This document shows positions 6,820 through 14,676 of a stretch of DNA of 49,262 bases, piece after piece. The position numbers and the translations under genes are program-made. Each line of letters begins with the position of its first letter. The stretch's first letter is position 1. Origin of the DNA: Ancrocorticia sp052089425 (GTDB taxonomy: Bacteria > Actinomycetota > Actinomycetes > Actinomycetales > Actinomycetaceae); assembly GCF_052089425.1 (NCBI RefSeq), contig NZ_JBQCZW010000017.1:1-49262 (forward strand), read 5' to 3'. Under the pieces are notes generated by a model. It had not been told where the DNA came from. It did no database searches and saw nothing but the letters and a program-made list of their open reading frames with translations.

Positions 6820-8217
6820 GTGAAGAAACACTGGATAATTCTTGGTGTGGCGGTGGCGGCCTTCGCCTTAGTCACATACGCTGTTCCGTTTCCAGACAGT
6901 CTGACGCACGAAGCACGTGCAACACTCGGCGTTGCCGTGTTCGCGATTATCGTGTGGATGACTCAGGCGGTTTCACAAGGTCTGTCAGGCCTTATCATCG
7001 TGTTCTTGCTGGCTGCGTCCGGCGCGACCGATCTGAATGGGGCACTCACCGGTTACTCCAACAGCTCGCTCTGGCTTATTGTGATTGGGTTCGTCATGGC
7101 CGGCGGGATGGAGAAGTCTCAGCTCTCCAAACGAATCGCTCTGGCGCTTGTGCGCGTTGCTGGTGGATCTCCCATTCGAATCTACTGGGCAGTTGCTGGC
7201 GTGCTGGCGGTGCTGACGTTCCTCGTCCCATCCATCACGGCGCGCACCTTGCTCATGATCCCGATCATCTTGGGTATCGGCAAGGCCTTCGAGGCCGAAC
7301 AGGGCAACTCCAACATCGTCAAGGCTCTGCTGTTCATCGTGGCGATGAGCGGCACCATGATGTCCATCGGCGTTCTCACTGGCCACGTGGGCAACCCGAT
7401 CACCGCCGGACTTGTGGAGAGCGCTACCGGCGAGGCCGTTTCTTGGTCTGAGTGGTTCACGATTGGCGGGCCGCCGGCCTTCGTTCTGTCCGCTATATCC
7501 GTGTTCATCATCCAGAAGATGTGGAAGCCCGAAGTTGGTACGCTCGCATCCGCCGGCACCTACGTGCATCGCGAACTTGCCGCCATGGGCCCCATATCGC
7601 GCGATGAGAAGTACACCGCAGTGGTGTTCGTCGGCACGCTGCTGTTGTGGGCAACTGATTCCTTCCATGGGGTGGCCGTTGGCGTGATCGGACTGCTCGC
7701 CATCATCTTCCTCATGCTCCCCGATATCGGCGTCATGACATGGAAGGAAGCTCAACCAAAGGTTCCGTGGGACGTGTTCGTGCTGTACGGTGCCGGACTA
7801 TCCATGGGAACCGCGCTCACCACCTCCGGTGCAGCTGAGTGGCTGGCAAGCACCATCTTCTCCCCGCTCAACGACCTCTCGATTCCGTTCCAGATGATCA
7901 TCATGATCTGGGCCGTGACCTTGCTTCAGGTGTTCTTCACCGGCGGAGGGCCGAAGACCACCGCGCTGACTCCCATTGTTATTGCCCACGCCATGACCAT
8001 TGGCGCCGATCCCCGCGCCTTCGCCATGGTGCTCGGAATGAACATGCACCACCAGTACCTCCTACCCGTGTCCAACATGCCCAACGCCGTTGCCATGGGC
8101 ACCGGAGAAATCACCTCCCGTGAGCTCAACAAAACAGGCGCGGTGATGAGCGTGCTGGGCGCTGCCTTCATGAGCCTGATGGTGATCACGTACTGGACGT
8201 GGATCGGACTGGTCTAG
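6820..8217 (+). CDS. SLC13/DASS family anion:sodium symporter
   Basis: A 465-residue membrane protein of about 11-12 hydrophobic segments with two family-typical repeats. Conserved features include SNSSLWLIVIGFVMAGG, the re-entrant region SITARTLLMIPIILG, FTGGGPKTTALTPIVIAHAM and LLPVSNMPNAVAMGTG. SLC13/DASS carriers import di- or tricarboxylates or sulfate with sodium ions. The start is GTG with GAGGGG 9 nt upstream. The long structured leader is unusual. A second, clearly distinct SLC13 protein is encoded at 22.7-24.2 kb. Substrate unknown; C4-dicarboxylate or citrate is most likely by family. Confidence 0.88.
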   Translation: MKKHWIILGVAVAAFALVTYAVPFPDSLTHEARATLGVAVFAIIVWMTQAVSQGLSGLIIVFLLAASGATDLNGALTGYSNSSLWLIVIGFVMAGGMEKSQLSKRIALALVRVAGGSPIRIYWAVAGVLAVLTFLVPSITARTLLMIPIILGIGKAFEAEQGNSNIVKALLFIVAMSGTMMSIGVLTGHVGNPITAGLVESATGEAVSWSEWFTIGGPPAFVLSAISVFIIQKMWKPEVGTLASAGTYVHRELAAMGPISRDEKYTAVVFVGTLLLWATDSFHGVAVGVIGLLAIIFLMLPDIGVMTWKEAQPKVPWDVFVLYGAGLSMGTALTTSGAAEWLASTIFSPLNDLSIPFQMIIMIWAVTLLQVFFTGGGPKTTALTPIVIAHAMTIGADPRAFAMVLGMNMHHQYLLPVSNMPNAVAMGTGEITSRELNKTGAVMSVLGAAFMSLMVITYWTWIGLV

Positions 8218-8227
8218 TCTGACGCGG

Positions 8228-8839
8228 CTAGCTCTGAGGCTGCGCGGCGAGGATCAACCCCAGATGTGCGCGCAGGATCGCCCGCATCTCGGCCGGGCTG
8301 GCGCCGTGGGCACCGTGAGGCGTGAGCGTATCCATCGTGAGGCCGCCAATGAGTGCCTCCAGCTGGCGCGCAGCGCTGATCGCATCCGCAACCTCTAGCT
8401 CACTCAAGGCATCGACGAGCACATCGAAGAGATCCTGTCCCATCTGCTGAGCCATCTCGCGGAACACGGGCATGGTGCGCGAGGCCGTCACTAGCTCCAT
8501 CACCACGATGGCTTCTGCCGCATGTGCCTCATCGATGGGCAGAACAGTTTCAACCAGTGCCGCGAGCGCCACCACCGCCGCTTCGCCCCGCAGGCCGCGA
8601 AGCCTCTGGGCTGGGTGTTCGGCAAGACGCGCACCCATCCGCTTCCCAGCTTCCGTTGCCGCCGCCTTGAGCAGATCCTCGTGACTGCCAAAGTAGTGGC
8701 GAACCGAACCGATGTTGACGCCCGATTCGTCCGCCACTTTCCGTAGCGATACGCCACCAATGCCCTGTGCTACCACGAGCCGGAACGCGGCCTCGATGAT
8801 CTGCTCGCGCCGCTGATCCGGATCGATTCGCTTAGCCAA
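8228..8839 (-). CDS. TetR/AcrR family regulator
   Basis: A 203-residue protein with the TetR N-terminal helix-turn-helix: RREQIIEAAFRLVVAQGIGG, VSLRKVADESGVNIGSVRHYFGSHEDLLKA. The rest is a helical ligand-binding domain. The start is TTG at 8839, preceded by a strong GGAGGAGGGG site; a longer frame starting at 8938 would run back into the ABC-F gene and encode a poly-Arg stretch derived from dispersed motif copy 4. It lies 65 nt downstream of the ABC-F gene on the same strand and probably controls it. Candidate operator: the inverted repeat at 10583-10604. Confidence 0.85.
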   Translation of the reverse strand: MAKRIDPDQRREQIIEAAFRLVVAQGIGGVSLRKVADESGVNIGSVRHYFGSHEDLLKAAATEAGKRMGARLAEHPAQRLRGLRGEAAVVALAALVETVLPIDEAHAAEAIVVMELVTASRTMPVFREMAQQMGQDLFDVLVDALSELEVADAISAARQLEALIGGLTMDTLTPHGAHGASPAEMRAILRAHLGLILAAQPQS

Positions 8840-8883
8840 TGGACGCCCCTCCTCCTTGTTCTGTCCGCCGGGCGTACTGCCAC

Positions 8884-8900
8884 GCCGTCGTCGTCGTTCT
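8884..8900 (-). repeat. GAC3 dispersed motif, copy 4
   Basis: On the minus strand AGAAC precedes GACGACGACGGC, a copy with a degenerate T-tract. It sits 4 nt after the ABC-F stop codon and upstream of the tetR start. Confidence 0.65.
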
Positions 8901-8904
8901 ATCA

Positions 8905-10575
8905 CTAACGCTCCCGAGCAACTCGCGTTTCCTCCCATACGGGCTCGGGGCTCTCGTACACCGTTCCATCTGAACCGAAAATGAGGAAGCGGCTGAAATC
9001 GCGGGTAAACCAGCGATCGTGAGTCACCGCCAGCACGGTTCCCTCGTAGCTGCGCAGGGCTTGCTGGAGGGCCTCGGCGGATTCCAAATCGAGGTTGTCC
9101 GTGGGCTCGTCCAACAGGAGCATGGTCGCCCCGCCCAGCTCCAGCAGCAACACTTGAAAACGGGCCTGCTGACCGCCAGAAAGCGAATCAAAGTTCTGCT
9201 CGGCCTGCTTGTCCAACTCGTAACGAGCGAGCGCCCGCGAAGCCTGCTCGCGCTGCATGCCTGAACGGTGCTCATCACCTCGATGCAAGATGTCAAGAAG
9301 GGTGCGCCCAACCAAATCCGGACGGTGGCGGTTCTGCACGAACCATCCAGGCCTCACTCGCGCACCCAACTTGGCCTTTCCGGTGTGGGGTACGGGTTCT
9401 ACGGGCAAGTCCGTCACAGGCTCCTGATCAGCCTCCGGGTCCGTGCCACCTGCGGCCAGAAGGCGGAGGAAGTGAGATTTGCCGGACCCATTCGAGCCCA
9501 GCACGGCCACGCGATCTCCATACCACGCCTCGAAATCAAACGGCAGCATGAGCCCCGTCAACTCCACCGCATCGCACACGAGCGCCCGCTTACCCGTGCG
9601 CCCACCCGCGAGCCGCATCTGAAGGCGGCGCTCGCGCGGCTGCTCCTCGGGAGGGCCAGCCTGCTCGAACTTGGCGAGGCGCGTTTGAGCGGCCTTGTAC
9701 CGTGAGGCCATACCGTCGTTGTAGGCCGCCTTCTGCTTGTAGTTCTGAACCAGCCGCCGTAGCTTGGCATGCTCCTCATCCCACCGGCGGCGAAGTTCAT
9801 CTAACCGGTCAAAGCGCTGCTCACGCGAGCGGTGATACGTGCCAAAGCCACCCGAGTGAATCCACGCGGAGTTTCCAGCCGAGCCCACTTCAAGCGTCAC
9901 GATAGATGTGGCCGTTTGTGCGAGAAGCTCGCGATCGTGGCTGACATACAGAACGCCCTTACCACTGGCGCGTAGCTGGTCCTCCAGCCAACGCTTGCCT
10001 GGGACATCGAGGGAATTATCCGGCTCATCCAGCATGAGCAGATCGTCGGGGCCGCGCAGCAGGGCTTCGAGTGCGAGCCTCTTTTGCTCGCCGCCCGATA
10101 GCGTGGAGACAGCGCGTTCCCTGCACCTCTCAAACGGGATGCCAAGCGCGGCTACCGTACACGTATCCCACAGCACCTCCGCCTCGTAGCCGCCAGCATC
10201 GCCCCACGCCGTCACGGCGAGCGCATAGGCCATCTGCGCTTCTTCGGTGTCATGTTCAAGCATTTGGTCTTCTGCGCGCGTGAGCTTTTTCGCGGCACGC
10301 CTGATGGCGGCCGGAGCAACCGAGAGTAGGAGCTCGTGGACGGTGCTTCCCGTGACAAATTGGCGGAGCACACCCATGCTTCCCGCACGGGTCACAGCGC
10401 CCTCCGTGGGTGTCAACTCTCCCGTGACGATCCGCAGCAGCGTGGTTTTGCCTGCGCCGTTCGCACCGATCAGCGCGAGGCGTTGCCCATCACCCACTGT
10501 GAAGGAGACGTCGCGAAGCAACGGACGTCCATCCGGGAGACTATAAGAGATTGAGTTGATATCGAGGTGGGCCAT
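8905..10575 (-). CDS. ABC-F family ATPase
   Basis: A 556-residue protein with two ABC domains and no membrane segments. Domain 1 has Walker A GANGAGKTT, signature LSGGEQKRL and LLMLDEPDNSLD; domain 2 has GSNGSGKSH, LSGGQQARF and LLLDEPTDNLDLES. The inter-domain linker (RLDELRRRWDEEHAKLRRLV and following) is charged and helical, as in ABC-F proteins that enter the ribosomal E site. ABC-F members are translation factors or antibiotic-resistance ribosome protectors. The actinobacterial TlrC/CarA/OleB-type resistance proteins have similar length. Pairing with a TetR gene supports an inducible resistance role, which is inference. No strong ribosome site is visible. Confidence 0.9.
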   Translation of the reverse strand: MAHLDINSISYSLPDGRPLLRDVSFTVGDGQRLALIGANGAGKTTLLRIVTGELTPTEGAVTRAGSMGVLRQFVTGSTVHELLLSVAPAAIRRAAKKLTRAEDQMLEHDTEEAQMAYALAVTAWGDAGGYEAEVLWDTCTVAALGIPFERCRERAVSTLSGGEQKRLALEALLRGPDDLLMLDEPDNSLDVPGKRWLEDQLRASGKGVLYVSHDRELLAQTATSIVTLEVGSAGNSAWIHSGGFGTYHRSREQRFDRLDELRRRWDEEHAKLRRLVQNYKQKAAYNDGMASRYKAAQTRLAKFEQAGPPEEQPRERRLQMRLAGGRTGKRALVCDAVELTGLMLPFDFEAWYGDRVAVLGSNGSGKSHFLRLLAAGGTDPEADQEPVTDLPVEPVPHTGKAKLGARVRPGWFVQNRHRPDLVGRTLLDILHRGDEHRSGMQREQASRALARYELDKQAEQNFDSLSGGQQARFQVLLLELGGATMLLLDEPTDNLDLESAEALQQALRSYEGTVLAVTHDRWFTRDFSRFLIFGSDGTVYESPEPVWEETRVARER

Positions 10576-10582
10576 ATCCCCA

Positions 10583-10604
10583 AACTATCACAGGCGTGAT
10601 AGTT
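10583..10604. promoter_or_regulatory. Inverted repeat before the ABC-F gene (likely TetR operator)
   Basis: AACTATCAC and GTGATAGTT form a perfect 9-bp inverted repeat with a 4-nt centre, 8 nt from the ATG of the ABC-F gene. Size and symmetry fit a TetR-family operator. A half-site CTATCAC also occurs at 8898-8904, between the ABC-F and tetR genes. Confidence 0.55.
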
Positions 10605-10649
10605 CACGCGATCCGTGCCGCACCCCTAGAGTCCGGTGTCAGCCAGTCG

Positions 10650-11072
10650 TCAGTTACCCAACGTCGCAAAGGTCATGGTCAAGCCCCACCCGACTATCAG
10701 CACGCTCCACCATTGCATCGGAATAAAGAAGAGGGTGTGGCGGTTTCGCCAGCCCTTGAAGGCCACGCGCTCATCTTCCGAGAGCTCGGGCTGCTGGTCC
10801 AACGCGAGGGGCCGCGCCACACCATCGGGCCCAGTTTCCACCAGCCCGTAAGCTTCGGCTCGGGCCTCCGCAAATTTCTGCTGCGGCCTGACCACATTGA
10901 GGTAGTTTCCCAAGTAGTAGGTGGCGGCGGCACCAATAACGCAGGCAACAATTCCTTGCCACGTCATACCGTCCATGTCAGTTCCGGTCATTGAGGCAAG
11001 GAGGGCACCCAGCCCAACCGTTAGCCCGAACATGAGAAAAGCTAGGATTCCCCACCCACGCCAAACGATCAA
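10650..11072 (-). CDS. Small integral membrane protein, unknown function
   Basis: A 140-residue protein with about three to four hydrophobic segments: WGILAFLMFGLTVGLGALLA near the start, a central GIVACVIGAAATYYLG, and TLFFIPMQWWSVLIVGWGL near the C-terminus, with a charged loop (RPLALDQQPELSEDERVAFK) between. I do not recognise a named family. The start is a TTG with GGAAGGAGG 7 nt upstream; the longer frame to 11150 lacks such a site. It stands alone between the ABC-F gene and poxB on the same strand, with large gaps on both sides. Confidence 0.7.
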   Translation of the reverse strand: MIVWRGWGILAFLMFGLTVGLGALLASMTGTDMDGMTWQGIVACVIGAAATYYLGNYLNVVRPQQKFAEARAEAYGLVETGPDGVARPLALDQQPELSEDERVAFKGWRNRHTLFFIPMQWWSVLIVGWGLTMTFATLGN

Positions 11073-11171
11073 CGTACTACCTCCTTCCTTGGGTGCCGCG
11101 TCTGTTCTGGACACCCCCGACAGGTCTTGTATGTTGCAGGATATTTCCACGGATTCGCGAAGCGATCAAGA

Positions 11172-11187
11172 CTCATCAGATGATGAG
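11172..11187. promoter_or_regulatory. Perfect 16-bp inverted repeat upstream of membrane gene
   Basis: CTCATCA-GA-TGATGAG is a perfect inverted repeat about 100 bp before the TTG start of the small membrane protein gene and 115 bp after the poxB stop. It could be an operator; the binding protein is unknown. Confidence 0.4.
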
Positions 11188-11301
11188 ACGGCGCCTGCCT
11201 CACGCGATCCCTAATGCCGGCACAACACGTGGGCTGTGGGCATTGGATTGTGAGGCGGGCGCCGCCGGCGTCAAAAACCGCGAAAACCCGGGCGAACTCG
11301 C

Positions 11302-13026
11302 CTAGAAAATCTGGCGAAGGTTCGTGCGGGCGAGGTCCAAAATCTCGTCGCCACGGCCCGAGAGCACTGTGCGGAGCGTGTACAGCGAGAATCCACGGAC
11401 CTGCTCAAGATCGATCGTTGGCGGCATGGACAGCTCCTGACGGTCTGTCACAACTTCCACCAGGGCGGGACCGTCATGCTCGAAAGCAGCGCGGAGGGCA
11501 CCTTCCACCTGATCGGAATCAGTCACGCGGACGCCATACATGCCCACGGCCTTAGCCACGGCGGAGAAGTCCGGATTGACCAGATCGGTACCCCACGTCA
11601 CGAATCCGGCAGCCTTCATCTCCAGCTCAACGAAGTTCAGCGAGGAGTTGGAGAACACCACGATTTTCACGGGAAGGGGCTTGTTCTGCTCAAGAGTGAG
11701 CAACTCACCGAGCATCATAGCAAGCCCGCCGTCACCGGCGAGGGCCACAACCTGCCGATGGCGGTCCTGTGCCTGAACGCCGATGGCCTGAGAAACCGCG
11801 TTGGCCATGGAGCCGTGATTGAAGGAACCGATAAGCCCACGCTTGCCATTCATCTCAAGATAGCGAGCGGCCCACACCACCGGCGAGCCAACGTCCGGCA
11901 AGAACACGGCATCATCGGCAGCTAGCTCATTGACCAGCCGCGCCACATACTGCGGGTGAATCGGCTTGCCAGCCGCGGTTGGCTTCGCCAAATCATCCAG
12001 CTTCTTGCGCGTCTTCTTGTAGTGATCACGCGAGGACTTCAGGTGCGAGCTCGACTTCTTCGGCTTAATGAGTGGCAGCAGCGCTTCGGCCGTGTCCCGT
12101 ACATCTCCGACCAGTCCGAGGTCTAGTGGGGTCCGGCGCCCGAGGTTCTCGCCCCGAATGTCCACCTGTACCTTCTTGGCCTTTTCTGGGTAGAACTGCT
12201 GGTACGGGAAGTCCGTCCCGAGCATGAGGACCAGATCCGAATCCTCCATCGCCTTGTAACCGGACGTGAACCCGAGAAGTCCGGTCATGCCCACATCGAA
12301 CGGGTTGTCGTACTCCATATACTGCTTGCCTCGCAGCGCGTGAACGATCGGCGCCTTGAGAGCATCTGCCAGAGCAATAACTTCATCGTGCGCGCCTGCG
12401 GAGCCAGCACCGGCGAGAATCGTGACCTTCTTTGTATCATTGAGGAGCTTTGCGGCCTTTTCGAGTTCACCCTGATCCGGGATCACGCGCGGCTGGGTTT
12501 TGGTGATTTCGGCGATGTGGGTGCTGACGGCTTCGTCGAGTGCCACGTCTCCAGGAATAACGACGACGGCGACTCCCCTCTTCTCAATCGCCGTCTGCAT
12601 GGCGATGCGCAGCACGCGGGGCATCTGCGAAGGGCTCGCCACATTCTCTACGTAGACAGAGCATTCGCGGAACAGTTCTTGAGGATGGGTCTCCTGAAAG
12701 TACTCCGAGCCGATTTCGGCGCTCGGGATATGCGCGGCGATCGCAAGAACCGGGACGCGGGAGCGCTGGGCGTCATAGAGGCCATTGATGAGGTGGAGAT
12801 TGCCAGGGCCGCAGCTTCCTGCACATACGGCAAGATTGCCCGTCACACCCGCTTCGCCCGCGGCAGCGAACGCCGCGGCCTCCTCGTGACGTACATGAAC
12901 CCAATTGATGTGGGAATTGCGCAGCGCATCGGTAAAGCCGTTGAGTGAATCGCCCGAGATTCCGTAGACGCGTTCAACCCCGTTCGCCTCAAGAGTGTCA
13001 ACCATATTCTGTGCAACCGTGGCCAT
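11302..13026 (-). CDS. poxB: Pyruvate dehydrogenase (quinone)/pyruvate oxidase
   Basis: The 574-residue thiamine-diphosphate enzyme matches PoxB in length (E. coli about 572). The N-terminal PYR domain carries HVRHEEAAAFAAAGEA with the TPP-activating Glu and CAGSCGPGNLHLINGLYDA. The central domain binds FAD (LAGAGSAGAHDEV). The C-terminal PP domain has the TPP/Mg motif ALAGDGGLAMML followed by the FSNSSLNFVELE region. It oxidises pyruvate to acetate and CO2, passing electrons to menaquinone at the membrane. ATG 13026 follows AAAGGACC. It appears monocistronic. A CTATCG/CGATAG inverted repeat (13063-13091) lies in its promoter region. Confidence 0.93.
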   Translation of the reverse strand: MATVAQNMVDTLEANGVERVYGISGDSLNGFTDALRNSHINWVHVRHEEAAAFAAAGEAGVTGNLAVCAGSCGPGNLHLINGLYDAQRSRVPVLAIAAHIPSAEIGSEYFQETHPQELFRECSVYVENVASPSQMPRVLRIAMQTAIEKRGVAVVVIPGDVALDEAVSTHIAEITKTQPRVIPDQGELEKAAKLLNDTKKVTILAGAGSAGAHDEVIALADALKAPIVHALRGKQYMEYDNPFDVGMTGLLGFTSGYKAMEDSDLVLMLGTDFPYQQFYPEKAKKVQVDIRGENLGRRTPLDLGLVGDVRDTAEALLPLIKPKKSSSHLKSSRDHYKKTRKKLDDLAKPTAAGKPIHPQYVARLVNELAADDAVFLPDVGSPVVWAARYLEMNGKRGLIGSFNHGSMANAVSQAIGVQAQDRHRQVVALAGDGGLAMMLGELLTLEQNKPLPVKIVVFSNSSLNFVELEMKAAGFVTWGTDLVNPDFSAVAKAVGMYGVRVTDSDQVEGALRAAFEHDGPALVEVVTDRQELSMPPTIDLEQVRGFSLYTLRTVLSGRGDEILDLARTNLRQIF

Positions 13027-13144
13027 GGTGGTCCTTTCCGCGTAGATGCCAATATAAAGACCCTATCGAAGCGGCTAGTTGAATGCGATAGCTTTTGCGC
13101 CACTCTTTGGGGGACTTCGGTCCTAGCGAACGGCGGACGAACCG

Positions 13145-14674
13145 CTACAGCGCGAACTCGATAGCCGCCCAAGACACAGCCGGAAGATGCAGGGCCGAGC
13201 CAGCAAGCTGGGCTCCCCCGGCAGGCAGCTCGCCCAACGCAACATCCGTAAGCACCACGCGCTCCGGATCATCCAGCGTGTTGGCGGCGTAGGGATTGGG
13301 ATCGGACAACACCCTCACGCGCGTGATGTTGAGCGCCGGATCGAGTTCCACAACAGCCTCATCGCTTACCGACCTGTTGACGGCCATGATGAGCCCGCGC
13401 CCCGCCTGCCGATCAACGGTCGCAATAGCATCGACGGCCGCGACTTCCCCATATTCGGCGGTTGCCAGAACAGGCGAATCCACTGCGCACTGGGCCACTT
13501 CCCCGCACGCCAGCTCGGCGGCCACGGCGAAGGGATAGAACGTCGTTTGCCGCCATGCACTCCCACCCGGCTCAGTCATAATCGGCGCGATCGCGTTGAC
13601 GAGCTGGGCCATTGACGCGGAGGTCACCACATCGGCGCGCCGCACGAGCGAGATGAGGAGATTACCCACCACCACCGCATCGGCCACGCTGTAGGCGTTT
13701 TCGAGCAGCCGCGGGGCCACCGGCCACGGGTCGGTGGCGCCGGTGATCTTTTCGTCAGATTCCCAGTGGCGCTGGTACCAGACGTTCCATTCGTCGAAGG
13801 AGATCGCCACCTTCTTCTGGCCACCCGGCGCGCCCGCCGCCTTCTCCGCCGCCACCTCATCGATCACACCTGCGACCGTCGCGATGAACTGGTCCATATC
13901 AACGGCGGAGGCAAGGAAGGACTGGATATCGCCGTCCTTCTCCTCGTAGTAGGCGTGGCAGGAAATGTGGGACACGGAATCCCATGTGCGCCGCAGGACG
14001 TCCTTCTCCCACGCGCCGAAGGTGGGCATGGAGGAGTTGGAGCTGCCGCACACCACGAGTTCTAGGTTCGGATCGATCTGCAGCATGCCAGCGCCAACGC
14101 GCGCCGCCAGTTCCCCGTAGCTCGCGGCGTCACGGTGGCCCAGCTGCCACGGCCCGTCCATCTCATTGCCCAAGCACCACATGGCCACCCCGTAGGGTTC
14201 GGGGTGCCCGTTGGCTGCCCGCTGATCGGCAATGGCGGTGCCGGCGGGAACGTTCGTGTATTCGAGGAGGTCCAGCGCCTCTTCGAGCCCGCGCGTCCCC
14301 AGATTCACGGCCATCATCGGTTCGATCCCGCATTCTTCCGCCCACGCCATGAACTCGTCTAAGCCGAACTGGTTGGTTTCCGTGGAATGCCACGCAAGAT
14401 CGAGGCGCCGGGGGCGATCCGGCCCCACCCCGTCCTCCCACCGGTATCCGGACACGAAGTTGCCGCCCGGGTAACGAACGGTGGTGACGCCCAGTTCCTT
14501 GACGAGCCCCATGACGTCACCCCGAAAGCCGTTCTCATCGGCGGTGGGATGGCCCGGCTCATAGATTCCCGAGTACACGCAACGCCCCAGATGCTCCACA
14601 AAGGAGCCGAATAGCCGCGGGTTCACCGTGGCCCCCGCACGCGAGAGGTCCACGTTCAGCTGTGCTTTCATCAT
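13145..14674 (-). CDS. abfA: GH51 alpha-L-arabinofuranosidase
   Basis: A 509-residue intracellular glycosidase without signal peptide. GH51 features are the N-terminal NPRLFGSFVEHLGRCVYSGI, RYPGGNFVSGYRWEDGVGP, the acid/base Glu171 in CLGNEMDGPW and the nucleophile Glu295 in ISFDEWNVWY. It would release terminal arabinofuranose from arabinan, arabinogalactan or arabino-oligosaccharides. The ATG lies 2 nt after the GH35 stop codon (TAG-GA-ATG-ATG), so it is translationally coupled. It is the last gene of the operon. A pair ATG-ATG leaves the exact start open by one codon. Confidence 0.93.
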   Translation of the reverse strand: MMKAQLNVDLSRAGATVNPRLFGSFVEHLGRCVYSGIYEPGHPTADENGFRGDVMGLVKELGVTTVRYPGGNFVSGYRWEDGVGPDRPRRLDLAWHSTETNQFGLDEFMAWAEECGIEPMMAVNLGTRGLEEALDLLEYTNVPAGTAIADQRAANGHPEPYGVAMWCLGNEMDGPWQLGHRDAASYGELAARVGAGMLQIDPNLELVVCGSSNSSMPTFGAWEKDVLRRTWDSVSHISCHAYYEEKDGDIQSFLASAVDMDQFIATVAGVIDEVAAEKAAGAPGGQKKVAISFDEWNVWYQRHWESDEKITGATDPWPVAPRLLENAYSVADAVVVGNLLISLVRRADVVTSASMAQLVNAIAPIMTEPGGSAWRQTTFYPFAVAAELACGEVAQCAVDSPVLATAEYGEVAAVDAIATVDRQAGRGLIMAVNRSVSDEAVVELDPALNITRVRVLSDPNPYAANTLDDPERVVLTDVALGELPAGGAQLAGSALHLPAVSWAAIEFAL

Positions 14675-14676
14675 TC

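Noticed and set aside
6985..7755. 256-codon antisense frame in the SLC13 gene
   Set aside because: His/Asp/Gly-rich composition typical of a shadow frame; no start signal.
12553..12566. Two-unit GACGACGGC sequence in poxB, and similar ones at 265, 36820, 39600 and 48865
   Set aside because: They lack the third GAC unit or the T-tract, so they were not counted as copies of the dispersed motif.
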